Assembly: GCF_004138165.1 (NCBI RefSeq) | Contig: NZ_RYFF01000019.1 | Coordinates: forward strand, 1 to 64,000 | Source: Candidatus Chloroploca sp. Khr17 | GTDB lineage: Bacteria; Chloroflexota; Chloroflexia; Chloroflexales; Chloroflexaceae | Direction of reading: 5' to 3' | DNA length: 64,000 nucleotides | Part shown: positions 50,979-63,843 of the stretch, in pieces | Numbering within the stretch: the stretch's first letter is position 1 | How the letters are laid out: the number at the start of each line of letters is the position of its first letter | Made by a program: the position numbers and the translations under genes | The notes under the pieces: generated by a model | What the model was told of the DNA's origin: nothing | What the model saw: only the letters and a program-made list of their open reading frames with translations | The model's database searches: none

Positions 50979-52754
50979 ATGAAGCATACTGAACTCCTCG
51001 CGCAGGCCATCCTGGCTGCCCACGACGGCCAGATCGATGAAGCGAAAACACGCTTCCTCACCCTGCTTGAGACCGATGAACAGAACGAACAGGCATGGCT
51101 CTGGCTCGCGAAACTGGTTGATGAACCTGAAGAACGCCGGATTTGCCTCGAAAATGTCTTGATGATCAATCCAGCCAATGCCTATGCCCAGCGCAATCTG
51201 GCCGCTCTCCAGGGCAAGACGGCCCTTCCCCCTTGGATTGAAGCTGAACCAGATACCGCCTCGGCTCAATGGCTTGATCTCATGCTCTCTGATGTCAATC
51301 AGCGCTTGCCTGATTGGCTTGTTGACCAGAAGCTTGCGCCTCAGTCAGTTCAGGTTGATCAGGGGCCACGCCTTCCCAGCGCTCGGGTCGAGGAGCCGTC
51401 ACACCCCAGAGAGGCCCGCCCTCTATCTCACCCCGACCACGATGAGACGCAGCCTTTTCAGCCTGACCGTGAGTTGCTCGAGGTGTTCCCCGCTTGGTTG
51501 ACGAGCGAGCAACTTACGACAACACCAATGGGTCAACGAACGACCCGTGATCATTCAGCACCCTTGGCCAGCCAGCAAGAACAACTCGCCGCATGGCTAG
51601 AGACCCTTGTCCCTGAGCCGCAAGGCCCCGTTGCAACTGATCCAGAACCCGAGCCTACGCCGCAGGCCCAGGCACTTCGCGCACCAAAGACGCCCGCTGG
51701 AGCAGATCCATTTGCCCCACGTCTAAGGAACGGTCACGTCGACGATATCTTTGTCTCTACTCCGGTCTCGTCCGAACATCCGCCAGCCGCTGCCTCTCCG
51801 GTGACGAATGATAATCGCCCGATTGTGCTGCTACCAGCACCATCTTCGTTCTTGAGCATCCCCTCTAGACAGACTGCGATGGAAGAAAAAGATGCTGAAG
51901 AACCATGTCCTTTTTGTGGGGCTACTACCCGACTTACCGATCGCGCCTGTCCATCATGCAACACAAACCTCATGATTCGGGAACGGCCCGAGACACGACG
52001 CTCAGTGGCGCTCAATTTTTTGATTGCAATGTATAGTGTTAATACCTTGCTTGTGATTGGTCAGGCCGTTTTGACGATGCTCTCAATTCTGATCATTGTG
52101 CTGCAGGCAGGCTTGGCTGAACAGGAACTTCCGGTTATCAATACGATCCCAATGGTTGCCAGGTTTCTCTTTACTGCGCTTACCCTTGGGATCATGATCG
52201 GGTTGTGGCGCAAACGCGCCTGGGCCTATCTGTTGCATGTGGTTGGTACCGGCCTGGTTATTGCGAGCATCCTCGGCATGCTCGTCAGCACCAAGATGAG
52301 CTTTATGAGCGATGTTCTGCCACTCCTTGGGCTGGCACATGCTGAGGTAGCCGGATCGTTCGGCGGGCTTGGCTTCATTGTGACGCTCGTGGCGCTGACG
52401 CTCATCAGTTATGGCAATTTTTTTGGACGGCGTGTACGCATGACCACCACAGGTTTGATGACGAGTAGCGATGCCTATAACCTCGGTCTGCTCTATCGTG
52501 ATAATGGCATGTGGTTTATGGCGGCCCACGCCTGGGAACGTGCTGTGATGCAGAACCCCCGCGATCCAGAGGTGCGCCGTGCACTCGGCCTTGCCTATGC
52601 CCAAATTAAGCTTTATGATGCAGCTATTGATATCCTCAAAACAGCCATTGCGCTTGATCCAGAGAATAAACAGGTACGTGGCGATCTTGATCTGGTGACG
52701 CGTCTGGCGAACAAGGCGAAGCATGAACCTTTCAGCATGACCAGACCGCAATGA
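50979..52754 (+). CDS. TPR/zinc-ribbon membrane protein, paralogue 1
   Basis: A 591-residue protein with an N-terminal helical repeat (AILAAHDGQIDEAKTRFLTLLETDEQNEQAWLWLAKLVDEPEERR...) and a disordered Pro-rich middle containing LPDWLVDQ and PAWLTSEQ motifs. A zinc ribbon follows (CPFCGATTRLTDRACPSCNTNL, about 308-330). Four to five membrane helices (about 355-490) and a C-terminal TPR (YRDNGMWFMAAHAWERAVMQNPRDPEVRRALG) close it. It starts after the GT4 gene, so the two may be linked. It likely assembles a complex at the membrane; the function is unknown. Confidence 0.85.
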   Translation: MKHTELLAQAILAAHDGQIDEAKTRFLTLLETDEQNEQAWLWLAKLVDEPEERRICLENVLMINPANAYAQRNLAALQGKTALPPWIEAEPDTASAQWLDLMLSDVNQRLPDWLVDQKLAPQSVQVDQGPRLPSARVEEPSHPREARPLSHPDHDETQPFQPDRELLEVFPAWLTSEQLTTTPMGQRTTRDHSAPLASQQEQLAAWLETLVPEPQGPVATDPEPEPTPQAQALRAPKTPAGADPFAPRLRNGHVDDIFVSTPVSSEHPPAAASPVTNDNRPIVLLPAPSSFLSIPSRQTAMEEKDAEEPCPFCGATTRLTDRACPSCNTNLMIRERPETRRSVALNFLIAMYSVNTLLVIGQAVLTMLSILIIVLQAGLAEQELPVINTIPMVARFLFTALTLGIMIGLWRKRAWAYLLHVVGTGLVIASILGMLVSTKMSFMSDVLPLLGLAHAEVAGSFGGLGFIVTLVALTLISYGNFFGRRVRMTTTGLMTSSDAYNLGLLYRDNGMWFMAAHAWERAVMQNPRDPEVRRALGLAYAQIKLYDAAIDILKTAIALDPENKQVRGDLDLVTRLANKAKHEPFSMTRPQ

Positions 52755-52756
52755 GT

Positions 52757-52857
52757 AGTCTGTAACCTAAGTTTTCTGGTCTTCTGGAGTGCCGACTTTA
52801 GCCGACTGAAGCCGGCACTCCCTTCGGCAGCAAAACAGAAAACTTAAGTTACAGACC
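52757..52857. repeat. Inverted-repeat element AGTCTGTAAC...GTTACAGACT
   Basis: AGTCTGTAACCTAAG-type outer arms (52757-52778 and 52836-52857) enclose a block with GCCGACTTTAGCCGACTGAA and GCCGGCACTCCCTTCGG that matches the block at 8707. Outer and inner parts occur separately elsewhere in the window, so this looks like a small non-coding repetitive element. Confidence 0.75.
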
Positions 52858-52922
52858 AATGAGGGCGGAAAACTTCGTTCACCCCCTCTGAAGTAGGTAT
52901 CAATAGATGAGGAAGTGCCTCA

Positions 52923-57266
<4,344 letters not shown>

Positions 57267-57300
57267 TTATTGGTATAGCACTGCTAGCTGGGTTGTAAAC

Positions 57301-57338
57301 AGGAGTGCTGGCTTTAGCCGGCTAAAGCCAGCACTCCT
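57301..57338. repeat. Perfect 38-bp palindrome
   Basis: AGGAGTGCTGGCTTTAGCC (57301-57319) is followed directly by its exact reverse complement (57320-57338). It lies between the divergent ligA and CPBP protease genes. Confidence 0.9.
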
Positions 57339-57510
57339 CAGCCGCACATTGTCTAGGACTGCTCTATTATAGTGCGAAAGCTCTACTAGTCTACACCAAA
57401 ACCTATACCCCGGATGGGGATAAACTGGTGCGTAAGACTGATGCCATTGTTCGTCTGCATGATCTATGATACATCTAGTCTGAACTGAAAGTGAAGGGAC
57501 ACTCTACCTC

Positions 57511-58470
57511 ATGCAAACCGCAAAATACCCGCTTGATCTGAAAGGGATCGTGAGCTTTCTTCTGCTCGCCAACGGCCTCGGCTGGCTTGTGGTCAGCCCG
57601 CTCTGGCTCAGTGGACAAGGCTTGCAGCATCCGCTCGTTGGGCTCATCCTGCCGGCTCTGATGTTCACGCCGGCCCTTGCGACGTTGATTGTTACCAGGT
57701 GGATCAGCCGCCCCCCTGAGGGCATGCGGACTGCCACTGGTCTGCGCCTGGGCAAAGGCTACCGCTGGGGCTGGTATTGGCTCTTTGCATGGGTTGGCAT
57801 TACTCTGATGATCTTTGCCAGCCCTTTTGTCGCTGCACTCTTTGGCGTCTATCAACTCGATGTACAGACATTTTCCGGGTTTGCCGCCAATGTTGAGCAG
57901 GCCGGCGGGCTACCCGCAGGCATGTCGATCCAGACGATCGTGCTGATCCAGCTTGCGACCGTATTGATTGCGCCGATCCTCAACGGGCTCTTCACCTTTG
58001 GCGAAGAATGGGGCTGGCGCGGCTATCTGCTCCCCCAACTCTTGCCCCTCGGCCAGTGGCCTGCCCTGCTGATCAGCGGGGTGATCTGGGGACTCTGGCA
58101 TGCCCCGGTCATCCTGCTTGGCTACAACTACCCCGATCATCTCGCCACCGGCTGGCTCATGATGGTCGCGATGACGACGGTCTGGGGCATTCTGCTTGGC
58201 TGGACACGCCTGGCAACGGGGAGCGTCTGGCCTGCGGTGATTGGACACGGTGCGCTCAACGGGGCAGCTGGCATTGTCTTCTTGCTGCACGCCGAAGGGA
58301 CAACCTTTGATACCGCCCTCGTTGGCGTCACCGGGGTCACTGGCTGGATCATCCCCCTGCTCTTCATCGGGGTGCTGATCCTGACCAAACAACTGCCGGT
58401 ACGCCATGCGCCCGATGAGGCACGTATGACAGCAGAACCAGCACTCACGGTGACTCAGGCAGCCGCATAG
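57511..58470 (+). CDS. CPBP-family intramembrane protease
   Basis: A 319-residue membrane protein with about eight helices. The CPBP/Abi motifs are EEWGWRGYLLPQL (about 165-177), GLWHAPVILLGYN and the terminal GHGALNGAAG, providing the Glu and His residues used in intramembrane proteolysis by Rce1-like enzymes. The target is unknown. The end of the gene overlaps the convergent glycosyltransferase gene by 16 bases. Confidence 0.9.
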   Translation: MQTAKYPLDLKGIVSFLLLANGLGWLVVSPLWLSGQGLQHPLVGLILPALMFTPALATLIVTRWISRPPEGMRTATGLRLGKGYRWGWYWLFAWVGITLMIFASPFVAALFGVYQLDVQTFSGFAANVEQAGGLPAGMSIQTIVLIQLATVLIAPILNGLFTFGEEWGWRGYLLPQLLPLGQWPALLISGVIWGLWHAPVILLGYNYPDHLATGWLMMVAMTTVWGILLGWTRLATGSVWPAVIGHGALNGAAGIVFLLHAEGTTFDTALVGVTGVTGWIIPLLFIGVLILTKQLPVRHAPDEARMTAEPALTVTQAAA

Positions 58471-59615
58471 ATCGCATCGTGCTGGGCGGCAATGGTTGAC
58501 CAGTCGAAACTGGTTGCCAGCTGCCGCCCTGCCGCAGCCAGGCTGGCCTGTAAGGGCGCATCGCTTGCCAGGCGACGCAACGCTTCAGCGAGCGCCGGCG
58601 CATCGCCAGGCGGCACAAAGAGCACCGCTTCGCGCAGCAGGGTCGCCGTCGCTGCGTCGGCTGGGGTCGTCGTAATGACAGGGCAGCCATGCGTAAGCGC
58701 CGCCAGCAGGCTTCCCCGGCGGAACGAGGCCCCATCGGCAAAAGGCAGCGCCATGCAATCAGCACTCAACAGGTGCGCCGAGACAAACTCGTTGGTGACA
58801 TGACCGGTAAGAATAGTTCGCCGCGCAAACTCTTTCTGACTCACCCGTGTGCGCAGCGCCGAAGCATAGGTCACATCCTGGGGCGCCGTCGCCGCGCCGC
58901 CAATCATGATCAAGCGCCAGGGCAGTTCAGATCCTTCGAGGGCATCGAGGATGAGATGCGCCCCTTTGGTGGGTGAGAGCAACCCAAAAAAGGCGACGAC
59001 AAATTCATCAGGCCTGATGCCCAGCATCGCACGCCACTCTTCACGCAAGAAAGCCTGCGGCGGCGCAACCGCCATATTCGAGCCAAGCGGAATATGCGCT
59101 GCCCGATAGCGGGCCAGCGCCTGCGCATCGGCACTGGTGGTCGCAATGACTGTGTCGGCATCAGCCGCGAGCCGATGATGCACCCAATCGCGCAACGGGC
59201 CAGCTTTGGGCAGCAGGTAGGGGCGCAAGAGATCGTGAAAGGTGACCGCAACGCGCAACCGGGGGCGCAGCCCCCGCAGACGCCAGGGCAACAGATTGAT
59301 GCCGGCTTGCATCCCATAGGCCCCCGTCTGATACTGAATATGCAGCCAGTCGGGGCGCAGCACATCAAGCGCCGCAATGAGGGCAGGCCAGCAGCGGGCC
59401 GACCAGTCGAGCCCTGTTCCCGCCGCCGTCAGGACTTCGCGCTGATGGCCCTCCGCGACCCGATAGAGCACGAGCAAGCCCCCTTCAATGGTCAGCACCG
59501 TGACGGTATAGCCACGGGCATCAAGGGCCTGCGCAAGGCACCGGGTATAATCACCAACGCCCCCCGGTACCGGTGGATACTCGCCAGTCAACAAGAGAAT
59601 GCTGCGCGCCTGCAT
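58455..59615 (-). CDS. GT4 glycosyltransferase
   Basis: A 386-residue GT-B glycosyltransferase with an N-terminal GEYPPVPGGVGDYTRCLAQALDARGY and a C-terminal domain containing FGLLSPTKGAHLILDALEG. DCMALPFADGASFRRGSLLAALTHGCPVITT holds the EX7E-region equivalent. No membrane segment is present. ATG 59615 has a GAGAGGAC site; the frame is open to 59693 without a better start. The substrate is unknown. Confidence 0.88.
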   Translation of the reverse strand: MQARSILLLTGEYPPVPGGVGDYTRCLAQALDARGYTVTVLTIEGGLLVLYRVAEGHQREVLTAAGTGLDWSARCWPALIAALDVLRPDWLHIQYQTGAYGMQAGINLLPWRLRGLRPRLRVAVTFHDLLRPYLLPKAGPLRDWVHHRLAADADTVIATTSADAQALARYRAAHIPLGSNMAVAPPQAFLREEWRAMLGIRPDEFVVAFFGLLSPTKGAHLILDALEGSELPWRLIMIGGAATAPQDVTYASALRTRVSQKEFARRTILTGHVTNEFVSAHLLSADCMALPFADGASFRRGSLLAALTHGCPVITTTPADAATATLLREAVLFVPPGDAPALAEALRRLASDAPLQASLAAAGRQLATSFDWSTIAAQHDAIYAAA

Positions 59616-59713
59616 AGCTATCGTCCTCTCAATGTGCCATTCATCCAGCCATACGCTTAACGGCGTCGCCAACGACGCACCTTCATTAAACAAAGTTTTC
59701 TGATACCACCGGG

Positions 59714-59825
59714 GGCTTCGACAGGCTCAGGCTTCGACAGGCTCAGGCTTCGACAGGCTCAGGCTTCGACAGGCTCAGGCTTCGACAGGCTCAGGCTTCG
59801 ACAGGCTCAGGCTTCGACAGGCTCA
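59714..59825. repeat. 16-bp minisatellite, seven units
   Basis: Seven perfect tandem copies of GGCTTCGACAGGCTCA begin at 59714, 59730, 59746, 59762, 59778, 59794 and 59810. A near-complement TGAGCTTGTCGAAGCC lies 40 bp further on, so the array can fold into alternative hairpins. Confidence 0.95.
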
Positions 59826-59963
59826 GGCTCCGTCCGTTCGCAACGCCCATCGCCCGCGGTTGGCTGAGCTTGTCGAAGCCAATCCCTATGCCAGGAAACG
59901 TACGTTACACACCAATGAGTAGTCTGTAACGTACGTTTTCTGATGTTGTATGATCCTCATGTT

Positions 59964-60040
59964 GCCCCCTCCCCAGCCCTCCCCCGCTGGGGGAGGGAGC
60001 CGGAGGCCTCCCCCCAGCGGGGGGAGGTTGGGAGGGGGGC
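59964..60040. repeat. GC-rich imperfect inverted repeat
   Basis: The left side has CCCTCCCCAGCCCTCCCCC and the right side its near complement with GGGGGAGGTTGGGAGGGGGG. The C- and G-rich tracts could also form quadruplex structures. It ends about 30 bp before the polyprenyl synthase stop codon. Confidence 0.75.
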
Positions 60041-60071
60041 GGAATGTCAGACAACGCCGTTGAGAGACTAC

Positions 60072-61100
60072 TCATGCCTGGCGTCCGATCAAGCCCTCGG
60101 CAAGGGCACGCAAATGGGCCTGGGCTGCTTCAGCGGGTGTTCCTGCGACTGGTTCGATCTGCGCGAGGGCCGCAAAGGCGGCGGCGTGATGTTCACGGGC
60201 CTGCGCCGCACAGAAGGCTTGCGCATCAACTCCATCAAGAATCGCCAGCGCCTGCGCAACCGCAGCGTCGTCCATAGCTTCACCACGATAGATCCGCGCC
60301 AGTTCATCGCGGTGCGGGCTATGCGCCAGCGCATACACGACCGGCAGACTGACCTTCTTCCTGACCAGATCCGCCGCCAGCGGCTTGCCGGTCAACACTG
60401 GTGCGCCCCAGATCCCCAGGATATCGTCTTCGATCTGGAAGGCGAGGCCGACACTCCGCCCAAAATCACGCAGCGCGGCGACGGTAGTCGGCGAGGCCCC
60501 CGCCACGATCGCCCCGAGCTCACACGCACCGGCAACCAAAATCGCCGTCTTGCGCGCAATCATCATCAAATACGCTTCGGGATCAATACTCAGATCACCT
60601 TCGAAGCTCAGATCAAGAAACTGACCTTCGCAGATCTGCAAAATAACTTCATCAAAGCGATGCAACACCGCAAGCACACGCTCGGGGGGCACCCCGGTCG
60701 TGGTCAGGCCATGGATCGCCAGGTGCGCCAGAACAAACATCCCGTCACCGGCATTGATCCCCTGAGCGAGCCCCCACAACGACCAGAGCGTAGGGCGGCC
60801 ACGGCGAGTCGCACTGTCGTCCTCGATATCATCGTGGATCAGCGTAAAGTCGTGCAGCAACTGAATCCCGGCGGCGAGCGGCAAGGCCTGCGTCGGATCA
60901 CCACCCGCCGCCTGGCATGCCAGCAAAACGAGTTGCGGACGGATCAGCTTGCCAGGATCAGACTCGGTGAGGGCCAGTTGCTCATCGCGCCAACCAAGGT
61001 GATACTCCTGCATCTGATAAAAGCGGGCCAACCGGGCCTCGACCGATGGAAAGACGGCACGCATTGCCGCCTGAATAGCTCCTCGTGTATCAGGTTGCAT
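60072..61100 (-). CDS. Polyprenyl diphosphate synthase
   Basis: A 342-residue trans-isoprenyl diphosphate synthase. The first Asp-rich motif is DFTLIHDDIEDDS (about 83-95), the second FQIEDDILGIWG (about 220-231), with GKLIRPQLVLL near the N-terminus. It condenses isopentenyl diphosphate onto an allylic primer, giving farnesyl- to geranylgeranyl-length or longer chains. Chain length cannot be read reliably by eye. Geranylgeranyl diphosphate for bacteriochlorophyll or carotenoids is a possible product in this phototroph. Confidence 0.92.
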   Translation of the reverse strand: MQPDTRGAIQAAMRAVFPSVEARLARFYQMQEYHLGWRDEQLALTESDPGKLIRPQLVLLACQAAGGDPTQALPLAAGIQLLHDFTLIHDDIEDDSATRRGRPTLWSLWGLAQGINAGDGMFVLAHLAIHGLTTTGVPPERVLAVLHRFDEVILQICEGQFLDLSFEGDLSIDPEAYLMMIARKTAILVAGACELGAIVAGASPTTVAALRDFGRSVGLAFQIEDDILGIWGAPVLTGKPLAADLVRKKVSLPVVYALAHSPHRDELARIYRGEAMDDAAVAQALAILDGVDAQAFCAAQAREHHAAAFAALAQIEPVAGTPAEAAQAHLRALAEGLIGRQA

Positions 61101-61391
61101 CAGGTTTCTCTCAGCTAAAGCCCTTACAGGCTACCGTTTTCTATAGTACGAGTAACGCTAGTAAATACCGCATTCTAATGCATTGGATAACCCGTACCGA
61201 CCGCGACAACGATCATGGGTAACTGTAACCTCTACGTAATCCTGATGCATTGTTTGAGACGAGAGCGACTAGTACACTGCATCATATGTAAGGCGGTAGG
61301 AGCACGGGCCAACAGATCAAACGTGTGAATGTTGACCCCAGGATCGCCAGCCTTGAGCCACAGATTCTGCTCTAGGGAAAGGATTACGTCC
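61101..61391. other. 291-bp intergenic region upstream of the blaI-like gene
   Basis: No ORF is convincing. It is AT-richer than its neighbours. It holds TACA...TGTA half-sites (61273-61290) that could be read as a BlaI-type operator, but the spacing is not canonical. An AAAGGA ribosome site lies near 61377. Confidence 0.45.
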
Positions 61392-61811
61392 ATGCCACTG
61401 AATATGCGCTTTCGTTTCAGCCCGGCCAAAGATGGCCTCGTCAAAGTCCTCGGCCCGCTTGAGACTGACATTATGCAAATTGTCTGGCAAGAAGATCGTA
61501 GCACCGTCAAACATGTTCATCGGAGCCTGTCACAGAGCCGCGAGATTGCCTATACAACGGTGATGACCACGATGAGCCGCCTCGCTGAAAAAGGGGTGCT
61601 CAACCGCAATCGTGAAGGCTTGGCCTATGTCTACTCGCCAGCGATCACTGAAGATGATTTTGTGCAGATGGTCGTCCATCAGGTACTCGATGGCCTGATG
61701 GACGAGTATAGCGATACCGCCATTGACTATATGGTTGACTATCTTGCGCGCAACAATCCTGCCGAACTCGAGCGCCTGCACCAGACCATCAGAGCACGTA
61801 CCAATATCTAA
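61392..61811 (+). CDS. BlaI/MecI-family repressor
   Basis: A 139-residue winged-helix repressor with LGPLETDIMQIVWQEDRSTVKHVHRSLSQSREIAYTTVMTTMSRLAEKGVLNRNREGLAYVYSPA and a C-terminal dimerisation helix (YMVDYLARNNPAELERLHQTI). BlaI/MecI proteins are usually encoded with a BlaR1-type sensor protease; none is present here. ATG 61392 has an AAAGGA site. Targets may be elsewhere in the genome. Confidence 0.9.
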   Translation: MPLNMRFRFSPAKDGLVKVLGPLETDIMQIVWQEDRSTVKHVHRSLSQSREIAYTTVMTTMSRLAEKGVLNRNREGLAYVYSPAITEDDFVQMVVHQVLDGLMDEYSDTAIDYMVDYLARNNPAELERLHQTIRARTNI

Positions 61812-61839
61812 CTGTTCGCTCCACCTCACTGCCCTCTCC

Positions 61840-61888
61840 CTTTGCTAGCAGCATAGGCCAGTCGCCCTGGCCTATGCTGCCAGCAAAG
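61840..61888. terminator. 22-bp hairpin between convergent genes
   Basis: Arms 61840-61861 and 61867-61888 pair with one mismatch around TCGCC (core GCAGCATAGGCCAG). It lies between the convergent blaI-like and rimO genes. Confidence 0.85.
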
Positions 61889-61930
61889 GATGGGCAAGCA
61901 GGGGCGTGCATGGGCAACCCGTGCTTACCC

Positions 61931-63307
61931 CTACCCCTTTACCTCCCCCCAGAGATCGTATGCCGTTGCTTGCGTGACCTGAACCCGAGCAAACGCGCCA
62001 ATTGGCGGGTTACCCCACACAAAGACCTGACCATCAACTTCGGGCGCATCACGGAACGAGCGGCCCACCGCAAGGGAGCGACCATCATCGCTCGTGCCGT
62101 GCCCTTCAATCAAGACCGGGAGCGTACGGCCGATCCAGCGGGTCATGCGCTGCTGTGAAATACCCTGTTGCAACTGCATCAGCGTATGCCAGCGTCGCTC
62201 GATCACCTGTGGGCGCACCTGATCAGGCAGCGTCGCGGCATGGGTTCCGGGTTCTTGCGAATAACGAAACGCCCCAACGCGGTCAAGTTGCATCGTTTCG
62301 AGGAACGTAAGCAGCGCGCGAAACTCTTCAGGGGTCTCACCAGGAAACCCGACAATAAAGGTCGAGCGCAGCGCCAGATCCGGCATCGCGGCACGCATCG
62401 TCGTCAACAACGCCATCGTTCGTTCAGTATCGGGGGGGCGTCGCATCCGGCGCAGCGTCGCGGGATGGGCATGCTGCAGTGGCATGTCGAGGTATTTGAC
62501 AATCTGCGGGTGGTCAGCCATCACCTGAATGAGGCGCTCGGAAATCCCGTGAGGATACGCATACATCAACCGGATCCAAGTCGTTTCAGGCACCACCTGG
62601 CAAAGTTCCTCGAGCAAAGTCGCGAGGCCATCGCGCAGCCCGAGATCACGGCCATAATCAGTCAAATGCTGAGCGACCAACACCAATTCACGAACGCCGT
62701 GTTGCACCAATTCACGCGCCTCGGCGAGCACGGCCCCGACTGGTTTCGAGGCCATATCACCCTTGAAACTTGGGATGGTACAGAAGGCGCACCGCAAATT
62801 GCAGCCATCAGAGATCTTGAGGTAGGCAGAAGGTGTTTGACGGACACGTCGGATCTGAGCCGTGCGCCAATCGGCGTAGCCCGACAAGGGTGGTGCCGCG
62901 GCCACTGGCGCAGCAACCGGTTGAAGACTGAGCACCGGGATGGCCTGACCCTGTTTTGTCGTACGCTCGGTCGCGCCCCCAACCAGATCGGCAATCCGCA
63001 TCCATTGCTGCGTCGAAAGCGTCTGATCGACCCCCGGCACTGCCGCCACCAGTTCACCGTGCGACTGGGCCATACAACCCGCTGCAATCAACTGCTGACC
63101 TTCGCGCTTGCCCCTGGCGAGTTCATGCAGCACCCCAAGCGTCTCTTCGCGAGCCGCAGCAATGAAGCTACACGTATTGACAATAATCACATCGGCTTCA
63201 TCCGCCGTGGTTGCCTGCGTATGGCCTGCCTCAGTGAGCAAGCCGTCCATCCCCTCGCTATCAACGGCATTCTTGGGACAACCCAGGGTAACAAGATGAT
63301 ATTTCAC
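61931..63307 (-). CDS. rimO: Ribosomal protein S12 methylthiotransferase
   Basis: A 458-residue radical-SAM methylthiotransferase. The N-terminal UPF0004 domain binds one cluster through Cys10, Cys46 and Cys78. The radical-SAM cluster uses Cys169, Cys173 and Cys176 (DGCNLRCAFC), and a TRAM domain ends the protein. The VTLGCPKNAVDSEGM signature identifies RimO rather than MiaB. It adds a methylthio group to an Asp of ribosomal protein S12. A 30-residue Ala/Pro-rich insert (about 125-145) precedes the SAM domain. It lies 14 bp downstream of yajQ. Confidence 0.95.
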   Translation of the reverse strand: MKYHLVTLGCPKNAVDSEGMDGLLTEAGHTQATTADEADVIIVNTCSFIAAAREETLGVLHELARGKREGQQLIAAGCMAQSHGELVAAVPGVDQTLSTQQWMRIADLVGGATERTTKQGQAIPVLSLQPVAAPVAAAPPLSGYADWRTAQIRRVRQTPSAYLKISDGCNLRCAFCTIPSFKGDMASKPVGAVLAEARELVQHGVRELVLVAQHLTDYGRDLGLRDGLATLLEELCQVVPETTWIRLMYAYPHGISERLIQVMADHPQIVKYLDMPLQHAHPATLRRMRRPPDTERTMALLTTMRAAMPDLALRSTFIVGFPGETPEEFRALLTFLETMQLDRVGAFRYSQEPGTHAATLPDQVRPQVIERRWHTLMQLQQGISQQRMTRWIGRTLPVLIEGHGTSDDGRSLAVGRSFRDAPEVDGQVFVWGNPPIGAFARVQVTQATAYDLWGEVKG

Positions 63308-63321
63308 AGTAGATCTTTACT

Positions 63322-63819
63322 CTAGCGATAGTTGGTAAACTGAAGGGGAACCTCAATCGTATCCTGAGCGTCACGGAGGAACTGAATAATCGCTTGCAAC
63401 TCATCACGGCTTTTCGACGTAACGCGCAGAGTCTCGCCCTGAATGCGTGGTTGAACCTTGGGAAAGGCATCACGGATCATTTTGGCAAGCTTCTTCGCAA
63501 GATCGCTATTGATCCCCTTGCGCAGGGTCGCTGTCTGCGCGACCCTTCCCCCACTGACATCCTGCATCTTGGCATAGTCAAGAATCTTAAGGGACAACTG
63601 ACGCCGCAGCATTTTGGTCTCAAGGATATCACGCACACTCCGCAGGCTCAGTTCATTATCAGTCGTGATCACCAACTCAGTCTTGCTCAACTCAAGCGTC
63701 GTACGGGTGTCCTTGAGATCATAGCGCGTATTGATCTCGCGGAGCGCCTGATCGACCGCATTGACCAGTTCCTGGTGATCAAAATCAGAGACAACATCGA
63801 AGCTATTTTCTGCAGCCAT
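63322..63819 (-). CDS. yajQ: YajQ-family nucleotide-binding protein
   Basis: A 165-residue protein of the YajQ/UPF0234 family. It has NSFDVVSDFDHQELVNAVDQALREINTRYDLKDTRTTLEL, the QTATLRKGINSDLAKKLAKMIRDAFPKVQPRIQGETLRVTSKSRDELQAII region and a terminal VPLQFTNYR. Members bind c-di-GMP or nucleotides and RNA. It lies in the run RodZ-like, yajQ, rimO. Confidence 0.95.
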   Translation of the reverse strand: MAAENSFDVVSDFDHQELVNAVDQALREINTRYDLKDTRTTLELSKTELVITTDNELSLRSVRDILETKMLRRQLSLKILDYAKMQDVSGGRVAQTATLRKGINSDLAKKLAKMIRDAFPKVQPRIQGETLRVTSKSRDELQAIIQFLRDAQDTIEVPLQFTNYR

Positions 63820-63843
63820 ACCTCTACCTTATAAGATCACAGC

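Larger units (their letters stand above)
59616..60071. other. 456-bp intergenic region of repeats
   Basis: No gene is apparent. It contains the 16-bp minisatellite (59714-59825) with an inverted half-copy at 59865-59880, facing AGTCTGTAAC-type repeats (about 59893-59942), and an imperfect GC-rich inverted repeat (59964-60040). It separates the tail-to-head minus-strand genes for GT4 and the polyprenyl synthase. Confidence 0.75.

Noticed and set aside
59714-59825. CRISPR-like array
   Set aside because: The 16-bp units are directly adjacent without spacers, and no cas gene is nearby; it is a minisatellite.
62168-63325. 385-residue plus-strand open frame
   Set aside because: It is antisense to rimO; His/Arg-rich and without a motif.
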